A DNA stretch of 64,000 bases, from NCBI GenBank assembly GCA_021292165.1, contig CM037876.1:114085379-114149378 (forward strand), written 5' to 3'. Below the pieces are notes generated by a model. That model ran no database searches and was not told where the DNA came from. It was given only the letters and a program-made list of their open reading frames with translations. Shown here piece after piece: positions 18,937 to 30,646 of the stretch (positions are counted from its first letter, which is position 1; each line of letters opens with the position of its first letter). The position numbers were made by a program, and so were the translations under genes. Source of the DNA: Shinisaurus crocodilurus (lineage: Eukaryota > Chordata > Lepidosauria > Squamata > Shinisauridae).

Positions 18937-19420
18937 CCCCTTCCCCATTTAACTACATAACTTTAAAAACATCATATATAGCAAGAGAAGCTGGAAAGGG
19001 CAGCAGGAGGGGGTATGAGCCTTCTCTCAATATCTCCTTGGGGATAATCCTAGGGGGAAAAACAACATATAAATAGGCCCGTGAGTGGTGCTAGGTTGTG
19101 ACTGTTTTATTTCAGTCTGATTTTTAAAAAAAACCTAAGGTGGATGTTGCTCTTGAAACCATGAAGATCCTGAGATTAGAGATTGTGCCTGTTCTGCTTT
19201 GTAGTTCCCATAGTTTAGTTTGGTTTTGTTGATGTACAGTCAATGCTCAGGCATTGAGACAGGGAGAGGTAGAAGTTAGTGTCCACAGTTCAAACAAAGC
19301 CTTAGTTTCTGTTTTCCATAAATGTAACTTCTAGCTTCCCATGGAGATTTGCCACTTGATCAGACATTTACCTATTCCTTTTCCATCCTTCTGAGAAAAA
19401 AAACCCATTTTTTGTAACAG
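18937..19420. other. LRP6 intron before LDLR-A exon
   Basis: No repeat family recognised. The last 50 bases include the polypyrimidine-poor but usable acceptor TTTGTAACAG for the next exon. Confidence 0.6.
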
Positions 19421-19657
19421 AACCGCCAACATGCTCCCCGCAGCACTTCACGTGTTTCACAGGGGAGATTGACTGCATTCCTGTAGCTTGGCGCTGCGAT
19501 GGGTTCACTGAATGTGAAGATGCCAGTGATGAGAAGAACTGCCCTGTGTGCTCAGAGACCCAGTTCCAGTGTGAGAGCGGGCAGTGCATTGACAGCATCC
19601 TTCAGTGCAATGGAGAACCAAATTGCCAGGATATCTCGGATGAAAAGAAATGTGAAG
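19421..19657 (+). CDS. LRP6: LRP6 exon: LDLR class A repeats 1 and 2
   Basis: The 237-bp exon begins after TTTGTAACAG and ends before GTATTAATG. It completes the split Gly/Glu codon and leaves one base over. It encodes two LDLR class A modules. The first runs from [13 protein letters not shown] to [11 protein letters not shown] and the second from [15 protein letters not shown] to [10 protein letters not shown]. Each has six cysteines and the acidic DxSDE calcium-binding end. In LRP6 these repeats form the membrane-proximal stalk between the propellers and the membrane. Sequence and exon phase agree with vertebrate LRP6. Confidence 0.97.
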
Positions 19658-20262
19658 GTATTAATGTTTCCAACACATGAAATAGCTGCTTAAGGGTGGG
19701 AATAGAGTTGGAAGTGAAGGAGAAGAAAAGTGACAACTTTTAACACAAGCTTGCAATATTTGTTTCTAACAATGAAATTTGGGATGAATTGTCTGTTCTA
19801 GTATGCTACAACTAGTGCTGTATGTACTCTGCACGACAACAAAAAATTAAATTCTGAGCCCAGGAAATTCAGTTTCAGTGCTACAAGTAATTAAATTCTT
19901 CAACCTCTAGAAATGTTGTAAATTGAATGTATAGCTTGTCTTCTGCTATTTTTATTTTGTTTGTAATTGGGAAAGGTGAGGAACTATGCAGGGCGCAGCA
20001 GCCTTTTTCCTACAGGGAATGAGGGTATCCTTGAATGGGTTGCTCCCCCCACTTTAATAGAAAGGCATTGTACCAATCAGACTTCTGCATGCTTTTCTAT
20101 GTGGGAGGGAGCCCCCACCCAGATCTAGTCTGGCCTAACTCCAAGGTACAGGGCGTTGACTGAGCTCCACTATGCTACTTATTTCTTCAGTTTCTATTCT
20201 TTCCCCCTAAATTCCCACACAAGATTTAGTCAGGGTACAGTACTTGCTAATAGACTCTAAGA
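19658..20262. other. LRP6 intron, no feature
   Basis: Intron sequence directly downstream of the LDLR-A exon. No recognised element. Confidence 0.6.
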
Positions 20263-20404
20263 CAGTGATTCCGAACCTTGGGTCCCCAGATGTTGCTGGA
20301 CTAATGACAAGGGACCCAGCATCCCTTGTCATTAGCCATGCTGGCAGGGTATGCTGGGAGCTGTAGTCCAGCAACATCTGGGGACCCAAGGTTCGGAATC
20401 ACTG
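20263..20404. mobile_element. Fold-back hAT-like MITE, family A, copy 2
   Basis: Starts CAGTGATTCCGAACCTTGGG and ends with the inverted counterpart CGGAATCACTG. Flanks CTCTAAGA (20255-20262) and CTCTAGGA (20405-20412) match at 7 of 8 bases, an aged 8-bp target duplication of hAT type. Confidence 0.85.
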
Positions 20405-20416
20405 CTCTAGGAAGTA

Positions 20417-21421
20417 GTTACAGCTGTAATTCCCCCTGATCAAGTAGGAGTAGGTAATCTGAGATTATTAGTGGATTTGATAGCCCTTAATAATTCAATG
20501 AAAGATCCAGCTATGGTAATATCAGTTGATACAGAGAAAGCATTTGACAAAGTGTACTGGCAGTTTATTTTTACCACCCTGTCAAAATTCAGACTCGCCC
20601 AAGAATTTCTGAAATGGGTTAAAATGCTTTATTCTTCCCTGAAGTCACAGGTGATGTTCAGTGGAGTCCTTTTAAGCCCATTTTCTTTAGGAAGAGGTAT
20701 ACAACTAGGTTGTCCCTTTTCTCCACTAATATTTAACCTCTGTCTAGAACCACTGATGTGTGCAATCAGAGAAAGTAGGAATATTTATGGCCTTTTACAT
20801 AAAAACATCTAGTACAAAACAGTGTTGTATTTAGATGATACGTTGTATATCAATAAACCTGAATCTTCTATACCAGAACTAATAAGATTCATTTACATCT
20901 TTGCGATGCTTTCCAGAGATACTATCAATTGGAAAAAATCTGAACTGATGTTCATGGGCACTAACACTTCATCTAGTTTATTTTCAAAATGGCAATTTCC
21001 CTGCTGCCCTGAGGCTATAAGTTACCTTGGGATAGAGATCCAAATGATTAAATTGAATTTAAGTCCTCTCTTATTGCAAATATCCCTCAACCTGGAAAGA
21101 TGTGCTTCACTCACATTAAACATCTGGGGGGAAACTGAAACTAGCACACTTTAATTTTAACATAGTATTTCAGAAATTTATTTGGGGAACCTGCCCCCCT
21201 ACTCATTTTTCTCTTAAGTGTACCAACAATAGAGGGAGGCTTTAACTTTCCGTATTTAAATATTTATCACAAGGCATGTCCCCTTTCTTGCACAAATTAA
21301 TGACAGCCCCTTCCCTCTTTGGGTAGTCTTAGAAGCTGCTTATTTAACACCTCTTTTTAAATGGATGGCACTGGGTTCCACCCACATAAAGAAGGACTGG
21401 ATTATTGCACCCTCAATTCTG
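20417..21421 (+). pseudogene. Tx1/L1-type LINE reverse transcriptase fragment
   Basis: Frames from 20471 and 20822 give ISVDTEKAFDKVYW, then GRGIQLGCPFSPLIFNLCLEP, then LYLDDTLYINKP and INWKKSELMFMG. These are consecutive RT motifs of L1/Tx1-clade ORF2 proteins, where the third usually reads YADD; here it is YLDD. An in-frame stop at about 20810 and another after 21154 break it, and later residues (IWGTCPP) are recognisable in a further frame. Both ends are truncated. Its last 138 bp are repeated in inverted orientation just downstream. Confidence 0.8.
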
Positions 21422-21589
21422 GCAGCTAGACAGATGTGACATATTGTAGCTCAGAATTGAGGGTGCAATAATCCAGTCCTTCTTTATGTGGGTGGAACCC
21501 AGTGCCATCCATTTAAAAAGAGGTGTTAAATAAGCAGCTTCTAAGACTACCCAAAGAGGGAAGGGGCTGTCATTAATTTGTGCAAGAAA
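21284..21589. repeat. Fold-back of 138-bp arms made from LINE sequence
   Basis: 21284-21421 and 21452-21589 appear to be perfect reverse complements around a 30-bp loop. The left arm is a continuation of the Tx1-type LINE fragment; the right arm is its inverted copy. The arms carry no hAT-like ends. Confidence 0.9.
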
Positions 21590-22721
21590 TTTTGACTCAC
21601 GCGCACACACCAAGGTAACTGGTGCAATTTGAATTTGAAAATGGATGGGCAGCCTTTCCTCTGGAAAAGCTTCGCTGAATGTGGAATCCATAACTTAGAC
21701 TAACTAATAACATAGGAGGATGAGTTACTGTCCTGCCTAGGACAAGTCCCATCTTGGCCTCTGACCAGGGGTGGTTGTGAGTCTGAGCCATCTGGTGGTG
21801 AGCTGGCCAAGGGAATTAGGGCAGTCCATAAAAGCAGGGATCTCGGGGAGAAGCTGGGATCAAGTATGGCGAAGCAGTCCAAGGTCAGGTGTAATTCCAG
21901 GAGCAATGTCTAGCAGGGTTCCAGGTATCAGAAGTATGGAAGGTTCGTCATTCGGTGTGGAAAGCAAGGTCAAGAAGATGGGTTGTACAGGGCTGAAAGC
22001 TGAAGACCTGTGCTGTTCCAACAATGAGCAGATCCTACCTGAGAGCTGATACAGTCTGGTCTCCCAAGCCTACCTGCAACTGGTTAGTCTAGCCTTCAAG
22101 GCCTATCTACTCCTGAGGAGCCTGTTACTCCTGGGGAGCCTGGTTCTTTGGCCCTTGAGATGAGCGCTTTGTCACCAGGTGGCTTGTCTGCACCTGCACC
22201 TTCTGACGTCAGCACTGTTTGGGGCTAGAAGGTGGTTTGACCTCTGCTTCTGCAGGCAGGGCATCCACCACAGATCCTCCTCTGTAGACAAGCCTGGCAC
22301 AGCCCCTCCTGCAGTGCTGGGGGTGTCCAGGGTATTGCTGGAATCAAGGGGTCCTGTCTGTCCCATAGGGTCTTCAGACTCTGTGCCAGCTGGATCCTCA
22401 TCCAAGTAGGAGTCATCCTGGGACAGACCATGGCCAGGTATAATACCTCTCATTTGGAGAGTTTAAATATAAATAACATCTACCTGCTAGTGCTCAATGG
22501 CAACACCTCCAATTAAAATGTGTATTAACGTCTATATTTGGCCCTTTAGCTTTTAGTGTTTCAGAACCTCCAGTGTTATTGGAGGAGCTAGTTGATTCAT
22601 CATAGCTGACCAAACCTATAAATGGCATTGAAACCATCTATATAACCATATAACTGGCTGACCAAACCATCTATAACTGGCATTGAAATGCAGTAAACTA
22701 GCTGTCTAAGACATCAGGGGG
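21590..22721. other. LRP6 intron, unassigned possible repeat
   Basis: About 21700-22440 has a higher GC content and ORFs on both strands (for example 22172-22453 minus) without any domain I recognise. It could be an old LTR or internal repeat fragment but shows no termini. Around 22600-22690 short words (GCTGACCAAACC, ACTGGCATTGAAATG) are locally duplicated. Confidence 0.4.
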
Positions 22722-22838
22722 CAGCGGAACAGGGAACTGGAGTGCCCCATACATCCATGCCAGCGGAACAGGGAACTGGAGTGCCCCATACATCCATGCC
22801 AGCGGAACAGGGAACTGGAGTGCCCCATACATCCATGC
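22722..22838. repeat. 39-bp minisatellite, three copies
   Basis: The unit CAGCGGAACAGGGAACTGGA... is present three times head to tail, the copies apparently identical. As 39 is divisible by three, it yields a repeated 13-residue peptide in one frame, which I regard as non-coding. Confidence 0.9.
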
Positions 22839-24480
22839 CAGTGGAAAGAGGCTTTAGCCTCTATGCAATCCGTGTCTCCAGAATTAAAACTATGTCTGAT
22901 ACAACAAAAATGGATGTTCTACACATTTTGGACTCCTCAAAGCTTTTCAGAAAGAAGTTACTAGTTTCAGCCATATGCTGGTGCTCTGGCACCGATGATG
23001 CTTCATTAGTCCATGTGATGTGTTCTGCGGTGGTCTCTTTCTAGTCAGGTATTTGTTTCTAACAGCTTTGTGTTAGAAACCTTGCTGAAAGTTGCAGATG
23101 TTCAGGTATTCCTAAACCCATGGTATGAAAGCTGTCAGATAGTCAATGTAAATGGGTTCCACGAGACTTTATGGTTGTCAGGAAACTCAGGCTTCAAGGA
23201 TGGAAGGATAAGTCTCCACCACCTGATATCCAATGGACTGAGGATCTCAAAGCTCTTGCTATGTTTGAACATACATTTTATCACTGACAGCTTTTCCTAG
23301 AAATCTATATGGACATTTGGATTGCATGCAGTAACTTGTATGCATAAATAACTTTAGATTTTAGAATTGTGGACTAAGCTAGGCAATTTGAGGCTGCAGA
23401 TGCATCAAATGTAAACCATACTATTCTTAAGTTAAATAACTAATAATTTAATTAAATAACTAATAATTAAATAGTTAAATAACTATTAATCATTAAAAAG
23501 GTATTCCCCCCTCAAAGAATAAGAAGGGGTGGCAACCTTTCTAGTGAGGAATCCAGGGAGTTGCTGTCCTTTTTTTTTTCTTCCTGTGGAGAGTATTAGG
23601 CCCCCTCCCTCAGAAATTAGGAGAGTGAGGTATCTGGTGAGGAAACTAAACAATTCCAGACCTCAGAAACAGAAGGGGCAGTGAGCTGTCTAGGAAAAGA
23701 CAAGGGAGTTCTCTCCTTCCTGAAGACTTTCCTGCCCTTTTTCTCTGAAGCTACTAGAACAGGAAAAGTTTGTTCTGTTCAGGGAGCTGCTTCTCCCAAG
23801 CCCCGAGAGGCCAGCTGGAGCATTTCTAAGAGCAACAGCTGAAGAGTGTGTTCCTTCTGCCAGATGGCTACAGTTTTAAAAATAAATAAATAAGAATTGC
23901 CTCATGACTTTATAGAGTTCAAGGGGCCCCTAGATTGCCCTGTAGCTACATTGGTTCCTGACATTATGGTTCCAGAGCAGTGGATAAAACTAAAGAAATA
24001 CCATGATCCTGTGGAAGTCCCATGAGGTCTCAGCCGTAGCCATTAAAGTGGCATGGTCACCTCTCCTTTTACCAAGGTTTCAAGCCTTTGCCCTAAGGAA
24101 CTTCTGCAACGTGCTGCTCAGGAGAACATAGTCCTTTGTAAGGTTTCTGCAAGCTAGCTCAGACTTCTACTTGTGATGGGAGATACAAACTTAGACACTA
24201 CGTTCTTCTGCCTGAACTCTGGCAGCAGATATGATCAGACTACACATTTAGCTTGACAGGTATACTTCATGTCTGAGGTTGATTTGTTTTTACTCTATTC
24301 TTTGGCAAGTACTCCTTTTGAACAGTCTTTGAAAATGTTTTAATAGAATCAAAGGTCATGAAGAAACTTCTTTCTCCATTCTCTAGATAGGAGACTTTTC
24401 CAAGCCCTTTATTTGTTCCTTATGTCCCTTTAAACAGCAGTTTTCCAAGAGGATGACAGAAACAACGAAGCATCTTGTGG
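22839..24480. other. LRP6 intron, no gene
   Basis: Intron with a short AATAATTAAATA-type tract near 23440-23480. No recognised element or exon. Confidence 0.6.
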
Positions 24481-26212
24481 CACCTTAAAGGCTAACAAAT
24501 TTATTATGGCATAGGACAAGTTTTCAGGGACTGCAGTCCACTTAATCGGATGCATGAAGTGTTATGTTGAATTTCAAGTATATATACACATATAGTTGGG
24601 GCAGGGTGGTGCAGTGGGAGGGATAGAACTGTAAACAGTGAGTTCAGCAGGAAATGAAATACAGAAAATACAGAAATGATAATTTATTAACTGTGGCCAA
24701 AACAGATGTTGGGTGATAAAACAGACATCTTTGTATTGGTGAGCCGGTTAACATACATATTGTGAGAAAAAACACAACATCTTTGTCCCAGTAAGTCATG
24801 GGAGATAGAGCTGGACCTCTTGGGGAGCTCTTGTTCAGCTGTTTTGCGCTGTCCTTGAAATGCCTTTGTTCAAAAACCACCACCTTAATGTCAGTGACAG
24901 AGTGTTCTGGGAAATTGAAATGTTCCTCCACTAGTGGTTTTTGTTGTTGTTTTTAATATTGCCATTTCTGATGTCAGATTTGTAACCATTTATTCTTTTG
25001 CATGGAGATTGACCTGTTTGTCTTGTGTAGAATGCAGTAGAGTATTGCTGGCAAATGATGGCATAGATCACATTGGAAGATAAGCAGGTCTATGAACCCC
25101 TAATGTTGTGGATGACATTGTTAGATCCTGTCATAGTGTTGCCAGAGTAGACATAGATTTAGTTGGAAGGAGCCTACAAGGCTATTGAGTCCAACCCCCT
25201 GCTCAATGCAGACATAGGGGACAGAGTTGGCATCTGGGTCTGCCACAGTGTCTGTATTTCTGTTACATGGTCTCTTGTTGCTGTTGAGTAGCCGTTTTAG
25301 GTTGTGGGGCTATGAGAGGGGCCTGTGAGAGGGAAGTGACATTGTGAAGGAGGGGCTGTAGATTATCTGAGTGGTTTTAGCTGGGAACTGTAGGTAACAA
25401 TGAGTGGTGGGTTATTTTTTTCTTCTAGGTCTGTCCTGTAGTAGATTATTTCTGAGTGCTAGACCCTGCTGATCTGTTTTTCACTTGGTTGGGTAGGTAT
25501 TACAGTCTGAGAAATGCTTGATTTAAGTCTAAGTTGTGAGTCTGATGAATCTGAACAGATATGGTTGTATCATAGGTCTTGGCTGTAGTCAATGGATTTT
25601 GTGGTGTGTTCTGGGCAGAAGCTGCAACCATGTGTGTGTAGGGGTCAGTGGGTTTCCATTATAAGGTGGTGGTTATATATCCATTATATAGTTGCACAGT
25701 AGTATCCAGAAAGTGAACCTGTTGCATGGACTAGGGTCAAGTTGATGGTGGTATGAAAGTCCTGGTGCGACTTACACTGATTACATCTTTATCATTATTA
25801 TCTCAAGTAGAGGAGAGGTTTTTGGAGATGGGAGCTAATGAGGAAGTTTTTTTTTTCTAAGTCAGCCATGAAGATGTTGGCAGACTGTGTGACCATGTGA
25901 GTACCCATGCCAATGCCATTGATCTGAAGATATATGTTCTCCCCAAAGCTGAAGTAATTGTGGGTTAAGTACAAAGTGGCAGAGTTTGGTGGCTAGGTAT
26001 GCTGTAGCATCATCAGGGATGATATTCCTGATGGTTTGTAGTCCATCTTTGTGGGGGATGTCGGTATAAAGGGCCCCAACATTAACAATGGCTAGTATGG
26101 TGTTTTCTGGGAGATTGTCAGTGGATTGGAGTTTCCTCAGGAAGTCATTGGAATCCAGTATGTAACTTAAGACTAAGAGTGCAATCCTATGCATGTTTAA
26201 ACAGAAAAAATC
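24481..26212 (-). pseudogene. Penelope-like element remnant (RT and GIY-YIG endonuclease)
   Basis: On the minus strand, 25862-26200 encodes YILDSNDFLRKLQS, NLPENTILAIVNVGALYTDI and PHKDGL, the RT core typical of Penelope-like elements; further downstream the GTGMGT-type region is frameshifted. About 24990-25090 encodes VIYAIICQQYSTAFYTRQTG, which fits the GIY-YIG endonuclease start; 24850-24920 encodes EEHFNFPEHSVTDIKV, its later part. The 3' end near 24481-24560 contains the CACCTTAAAGGCTAACAAAT terminus common to vertebrate Penelope elements. Frameshifts throughout show an old copy. A CR1-type SINE/LINE tail at 25148-25213 sits between the domains. Confidence 0.8.
25148..25213 (-). mobile_element. 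CR1/5S-SINE 3' tail fragment
   Basis: The string TTGGAAGGAGCCTACAAGGC followed by GAGTCCAACCCCCTGCTCAA is the reverse complement of the tail on the 5S-SINEs at 39895 and 57140 and of the CR1 3' end at 47574. Only the tail is present. Confidence 0.7.
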
Positions 26213-26503
26213 TACAACTTCCAGCATCTCCCAGCCAGCATGGCTAGCTGGGGCATGCTGTAGGCTGTGGATAGCATCTTATTCTGCTCAGCTGAGATTG
26301 TGTGGTAAACTGATTAACTCAGCTTGGGCACAAGTACAAAAGCACTCTGTGTAAAAAATCTAATCCAGTGTTATGACTATCTATATGCAGAATTCTTCCT
26401 GTAGCATTGACATTATGCTTGTTTTATGTTAGTGCACTGTCCAGTGGTGTTCAGGGAAGATGGTGGCTGGTGCACTGATTTAGTATCATGGTAGAATGGT
26501 AAG
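26213..26503. other. LRP6 intron with hairpin scrap
   Basis: Contains a short palindrome (CCAGCCAGCATGGCTAGCTGG near 26232) that resembles the centre of family A fold-back MITEs. Nothing else recognised up to the DIRS insertion point. Confidence 0.5.
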
Positions 26504-26509
26504 TTCTTC

Positions 26510-26680
26510 GTGGTCTCTGTGCATCACACACATGGGCTCTGCGCCTGTGCTGAGACTTTTCCGGAAACTTCTAAAGCTGAAGAGTTTTAGGTGGGAACCC
26601 TTCCCCCACCAGCCCTACTGAGCATGCTCCCAGCTGGTTCCTGCCTATTCCCTTAGTTCCTCTTCTACCACCATTGTGAC
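26510..26680 (+). repeat. DIRS copy 2 left inverted terminal repeat
   Basis: Words such as GTGGTCTCTGTGCATCACAC and ATGGGCTCTGCGCC match copy 1's terminus and recur inverted at about 31935-32112. Confidence 0.85.
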
Positions 26681-26851
26681 CGGACACTTAGGGACCGTTC
26701 TCCTTCGCTTGATCGCTAGCTGAGGAAAATCTATCAGTTTTATTCTTTCTTTGCCTCTTCTATCGTTCTTCCTTTCTACTTTCATTGTTTTTCTATTTTA
26801 TTTGTTCTATCCTTCTCTCCGGATTTGGCTGTGGAGGCCTCTCCAAGGCTG

Positions 26852-28290
26852 ATGCCTCTCAAGGCAGCCTTCCTCAAGTGCGTCCGCTGCCGTAGCAAGC
26901 TAACACCTACCGATGGCCACTCTGCCTCTTTTGCTTGGGTGAGGGGCACGTAGTGGATACATCCCAAATGTGCCCCCCAGGCATTTACTAAGCAGGCAAG
27001 GCAACACCGTGTGGACTGCTTGAAGGCAAAGTTGTGGCACAGGGCTCTGGAGGCGGTGGATGCCTCTACCCCATCTGCAGCAATGTCCATTCCCACTGCC
27101 GAGCCACCTACTCCTCACCACCCAGTGTGAGTTGTTTCAGACCCTCCAACACTGGGCCGCTCTCTCGCCATCTCTAAGTTAGCCAAAAAAACCTGGCAAA
27201 AAAGGCCAAGGAGGATGTTGAATGACAGAAGAAGAAGGAGCATCAGAGGTTTAAGGACACCTCCAAGTCAGACTCTCTCAGCTCTGTCTGCCATCCATCA
27301 TCTTCGGCACCAAAGGGTCTTCGATCTCAACTCCAGAGGCCGGCCCTTCGGTCTCAGTACTGAAGCCTCCTACAGTACCGATGCCACCACCTACCTTCCA
27401 CCTCAGTCTCGGAAGGGGAGGTTTGGGATGCTTCCCCAGCTGGGGAACGCCCTACTCTGCAGGCTCCTGTCTCCATGCCTATGCATGGACAGGCACAGCA
27501 TTTGACTTCGCCTCAAGCCCTGTCTTGAGACCGACGTTCGATTTCAAGAGAGACTCCTCATTCTCCATGCTGGTACCACTCCAGGTCCCCGCTGTCCAAC
27601 TGGGAGTGTGGGTCCAATTGGTCTGTGCTGCCTCACCCACATTACCGCTGGGACGATTACAGATACCACTATGGCCCTGGCCATGGTGAAGAGGCTGGAG
27701 AGTATGTACCAGGTGAGAGAAGAGGACACCTCTCCTGAACTCAATTATTGTGGAGTCTGCATAGGGCAAATCTGGCAAGCAACACACCGCCCCGGTGGAT
27801 GAAGAGGGCCATCGTTTGGACCTCCTTGGTTGGAAGATCTACTCCCTCAGTCTTTGGGTGGCCAACTATAAAGCCACTATGGGTCATTACCAACTCTTCC
27901 TTTGGAAAAAAGTTGGCTCGCTCTGCAATTACCTGCTCGAAGACAAGAGGCAGTTGGCACAGGTCTTCCAGGATGACATGCCTAAACTCTTGCTAGCAAA
28001 TTAACATGGCGAGGCACCAGGCAGATTGCTGCAGCAGGGCACTAATCAGAGTGGTCACCCTCCGACATCATGCTTGGCTTCGCTCCACCACCCTGACACC
28101 AGAGGCTCATGGTCTCCCTTTCAATGATGAGGGACTCTTCAGTTCAAAGACCAGTGAAGCAATGGAAAATATCCAGAAGGCAAGGACAACTGCCAACAAA
28201 ATGGGCCTTGGAACACAGCCACAATCTTGTTTTTATCGTCACCAGAGATGGTTCCAACAGCCCTCTTCTTATACCTCTGCTCTGTCTCAG
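26852..28290 (+). pseudogene. DIRS copy 2 gag remnant
   Basis: The ATG at 26852 opens MPLKAAFLKCVRC, matching MAPKAPFRKCVRC of copy 1, and AFTKQARQHRVD follows. Later fragments include NYKATMGHYQLFLWKKVGSL (27795-28004), equal to the MARYQLFLWEKMSGL region of copy 1. At least three frame changes and several stops separate these blocks. Its agreement with copy 1 supports the gag start I chose there. Confidence 0.75.
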
Positions 28291-28649
28291 TAGTGTCAAT
28301 CTCATGCGCGGCAACCCTTGGTACCAAAGCACTCCTACCAACAACCTCAGTACTGGGGCTCCCACAAAGGAGGCAACTACTCCTCAAAGTGCCATCTCTG
28401 ACCACAATGAGCACGAATTGCTTGGCTCTTGTATTTGGCTCCCGCCTGGCCTCCTTCCTACCATCCTGGAGGAGGATCACATCCAACAGCTGGGTTCTCA
28501 AGATCATCCAGCATCAGTACAGGATCAAATTTGACACTCACCCTCCCTTCCTTGGTGTCCTCACCATGCAGCCCTCTCCACCACTGCTGGACAAGGTGAC
28601 TTCTCTGTTGCAGAAGGGCGCCATCCAGAGAGTCCCACCTACCCAACTT

Positions 28650-29217
28650 TAGGAGGGCCTCTACTCTGAATACTTCACAGTACCGAAGAGAGATGGAGGG
28701 CTTCATCCAATCCTGGACCTGTGGGGTGTCAACACCTTCACCACCCTGAAGAGATTTCAGATCTCGACACTCCAGTCGATTCTGCCCCTACTATGCAGGG
28801 GTGAGTGGTTTGCGTAGATCGACCTCAAGGATGCCTATTTTCACGTCGCTGTCCATCCTGACAGTTAGCGGGATGGTTCCTATGGTTCAGCACCAGCCAA
28901 GACATCTTCTGGTTCAGAGTACTTCCGTTTGGCCTTTCCATGGCTCTTAGAGTCTTCACGATGTGTGTAGCAGTAATCTGTGCTCACCTGCACACTCAGG
29001 GCATTCAAGTCTTCCCATACCTGGACGACTGGCTGCTCATGGATTCATCGGAGCGAGGCTTTCACCATGCCCTGAGAACAGCACTTCACCTCTTGGAGAC
29101 ACTCAGATTTTATGTGAACTGGGAGAAGTCTGTCCTCGAACCATCCACGTCAACACATTTCATCGGAGCCTTTCTCAATACGGTGCAGACTCGAGCTTTT
29201 CTTCCTCGGGACTGAGT
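28650..29217 (+). pseudogene. DIRS copy 2 reverse transcriptase remnant
   Basis: Blocks YFTVPKRDGGLHPILDL, DLKDAYFHV and FPYLDDWLLM are readable across frames. A stop replaces the codon just before the first catalytic Asp motif (GCGTAGATCGACCTC), and another frame change follows near 28865. The YLDD motif is intact at about 29024. Confidence 0.75.
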
Positions 29218-29479
29218 CCACACCATACATACCTTGGCAGCCAGGCTGTTCCATGCTCACCGTATTTCTGTCTTCTGGGTCCAACTCCTTCTGGGATTCA
29301 TGGCCTTCGATGATCTTTGAGATCGCATTAACTCAACTCCTGGATGCGTCTGCTGCAGACCAGGTTCTTTAAGGCCTTTGAGCCCAATAAGGATGCCCGT
29401 CGCACTTACTTGTCTCTACCCAAGTCACATGAAGATTTCCCTTCTCTGGTGGATGACCAAGTCCAATTTGACAGAGAGC

Positions 29480-29848
29480 CTTCCATTCCTGCCTCTGCCC
29501 CCAACAAAGACTCTTGACGACCGACGCCTCCTTGATGGGTTGGGGGGCTCATTGCAAGGGCAGGCTGGTCCACGGTTGGTGGTGGTTCTTTGTTCACATC
29601 AAATTCCTAGAGCTCTTAGCTCGAGCCTGACCTCAGCGGCCACTCCATCCAAATCGTGACAGACAATACAACCATGGTGGCCTACATGAACAAGCAAGGA
29701 GGGACAAGGTCCTCAAAACTGAACAATTTGACCCTGTGTCTTTTCAGTTAGGCCATTCCAAGACGGATGTCATTCCCAGCAATTCACATTGCTGGGAAGG
29801 ACAATGTCCTGGTGGATGCTTTGAGCAGGATCACAGTGACCTCTCATG
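29480..29848 (+). pseudogene. DIRS copy 2 RNase H remnant
   Basis: Recognisable pieces: LTTDASLMGWGAH, ITVTDNTTMVAYMNKQ-like residues, and IAGKDNVLVDALSRI. They lie in different frames. The segment ends at the MITE insertion. Confidence 0.65.
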
Positions 29849-30219
29849 TAGAGGTGGATCCAACCTGGATCGGGGGCCCTCCGCGCCCCCGACTCGATTC
29901 TCCGCGGGGGCGCACCCCTCGACCCAATCTTCTGAGCGGCGCTGAGAAGTTCTCCGCGCCGCTCAATCCGCCTTCTCCAGTCCCGTCGCCTCGCGTCACT
30001 TCTGGGACCGGAAATGATGTGACGGGACCCTGCACAGGCGCAGAACGCGCCTGTCACGTCATTTCCGGTCCCGGAAGTGACGGGACCGGAGCAGGCTGCG
30101 TGGGCGGCTCGCCGCGGAGAGGCGAGCTGCCCCGAAGAAAAAGGTAAGGCCTCGCCGGGCGTGAGCGGGGCCAATTTTGGCCTCTGTTTTGCCAGGCGAG
30201 GCTCATTTATACAACTCTA
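29849..30219. mobile_element. GC-rich hAT MITE with 8-bp target duplication
   Basis: 371 bp beginning TAGAGGTGG and ending CAACTCTA, so the outer 5 bp are inverted repeats. Flanks CTCTCATG (29841-29848 and 30220-30227) are identical, an 8-bp duplication typical of hAT. The inside is strongly CpG-rich and contains CGTCACTTCTGGGACCGG with inverted partners. A related GC-rich element is at 42183-42635. Removing it restores alignment of the SHEWQLD block to copy 1. Confidence 0.88.
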
Positions 30220-30646
30220 CTCTCATGAGTGGCAGTTGGACTCCTGGGTGCGTACTTACCTTTTCAACCATTGGGGCACTCCTGATGTCGACCTGTTTGA
30301 GACAGTGGAGAATGCAGCCTGCGGGGCCTTCTGCAGCAGGGCAGGGATGGATCCAGCCTCGCTGAGGGACTCCTTCCTTCATTGATGGTCAGGAGGTCTC
30401 TTCTATCTCTTCCTTATCATCCCACTGCTGATGAAAGTCATGGCCAAGATTCTCTCTAACAATACCAGCTGCATTCTCATTGCTCCCTGGTGGCCGAGAC
30501 AGGTCTGGTTTGCACCACTCCTTCACCGCAGTGAGGGAGAGTATATCTGTCTTCCCACCTTCCTGTCCCTTCTAACTCTGGATCAGGGTCAGATTTGTCA
30601 TCCGGACTTGGACATCCTTCGCCTCACTGCGTGGAGGCTTCGTTGA
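30220..30646 (+). pseudogene. DIRS copy 2 methyltransferase-like remnant
   Basis: Reads HEWQLDSWVRTYLFNHWGTP, FCSRAG, a stop at 30383-30385, then PLLMKVMAKI and ILIAPWWPRQVWFAPLL up to LRLTAW before a stop ending at 30646. It stays in one frame apart from the single stop. That is why I use it as the reference showing that copy 1 has a frameshift here. Confidence 0.75.

Noticed and set aside
22172..22453. Acidic 93-aa minus-strand ORF, perhaps a gag fragment.
   Set aside because: No motif and no neighbouring retroelement domain; left as unassigned.
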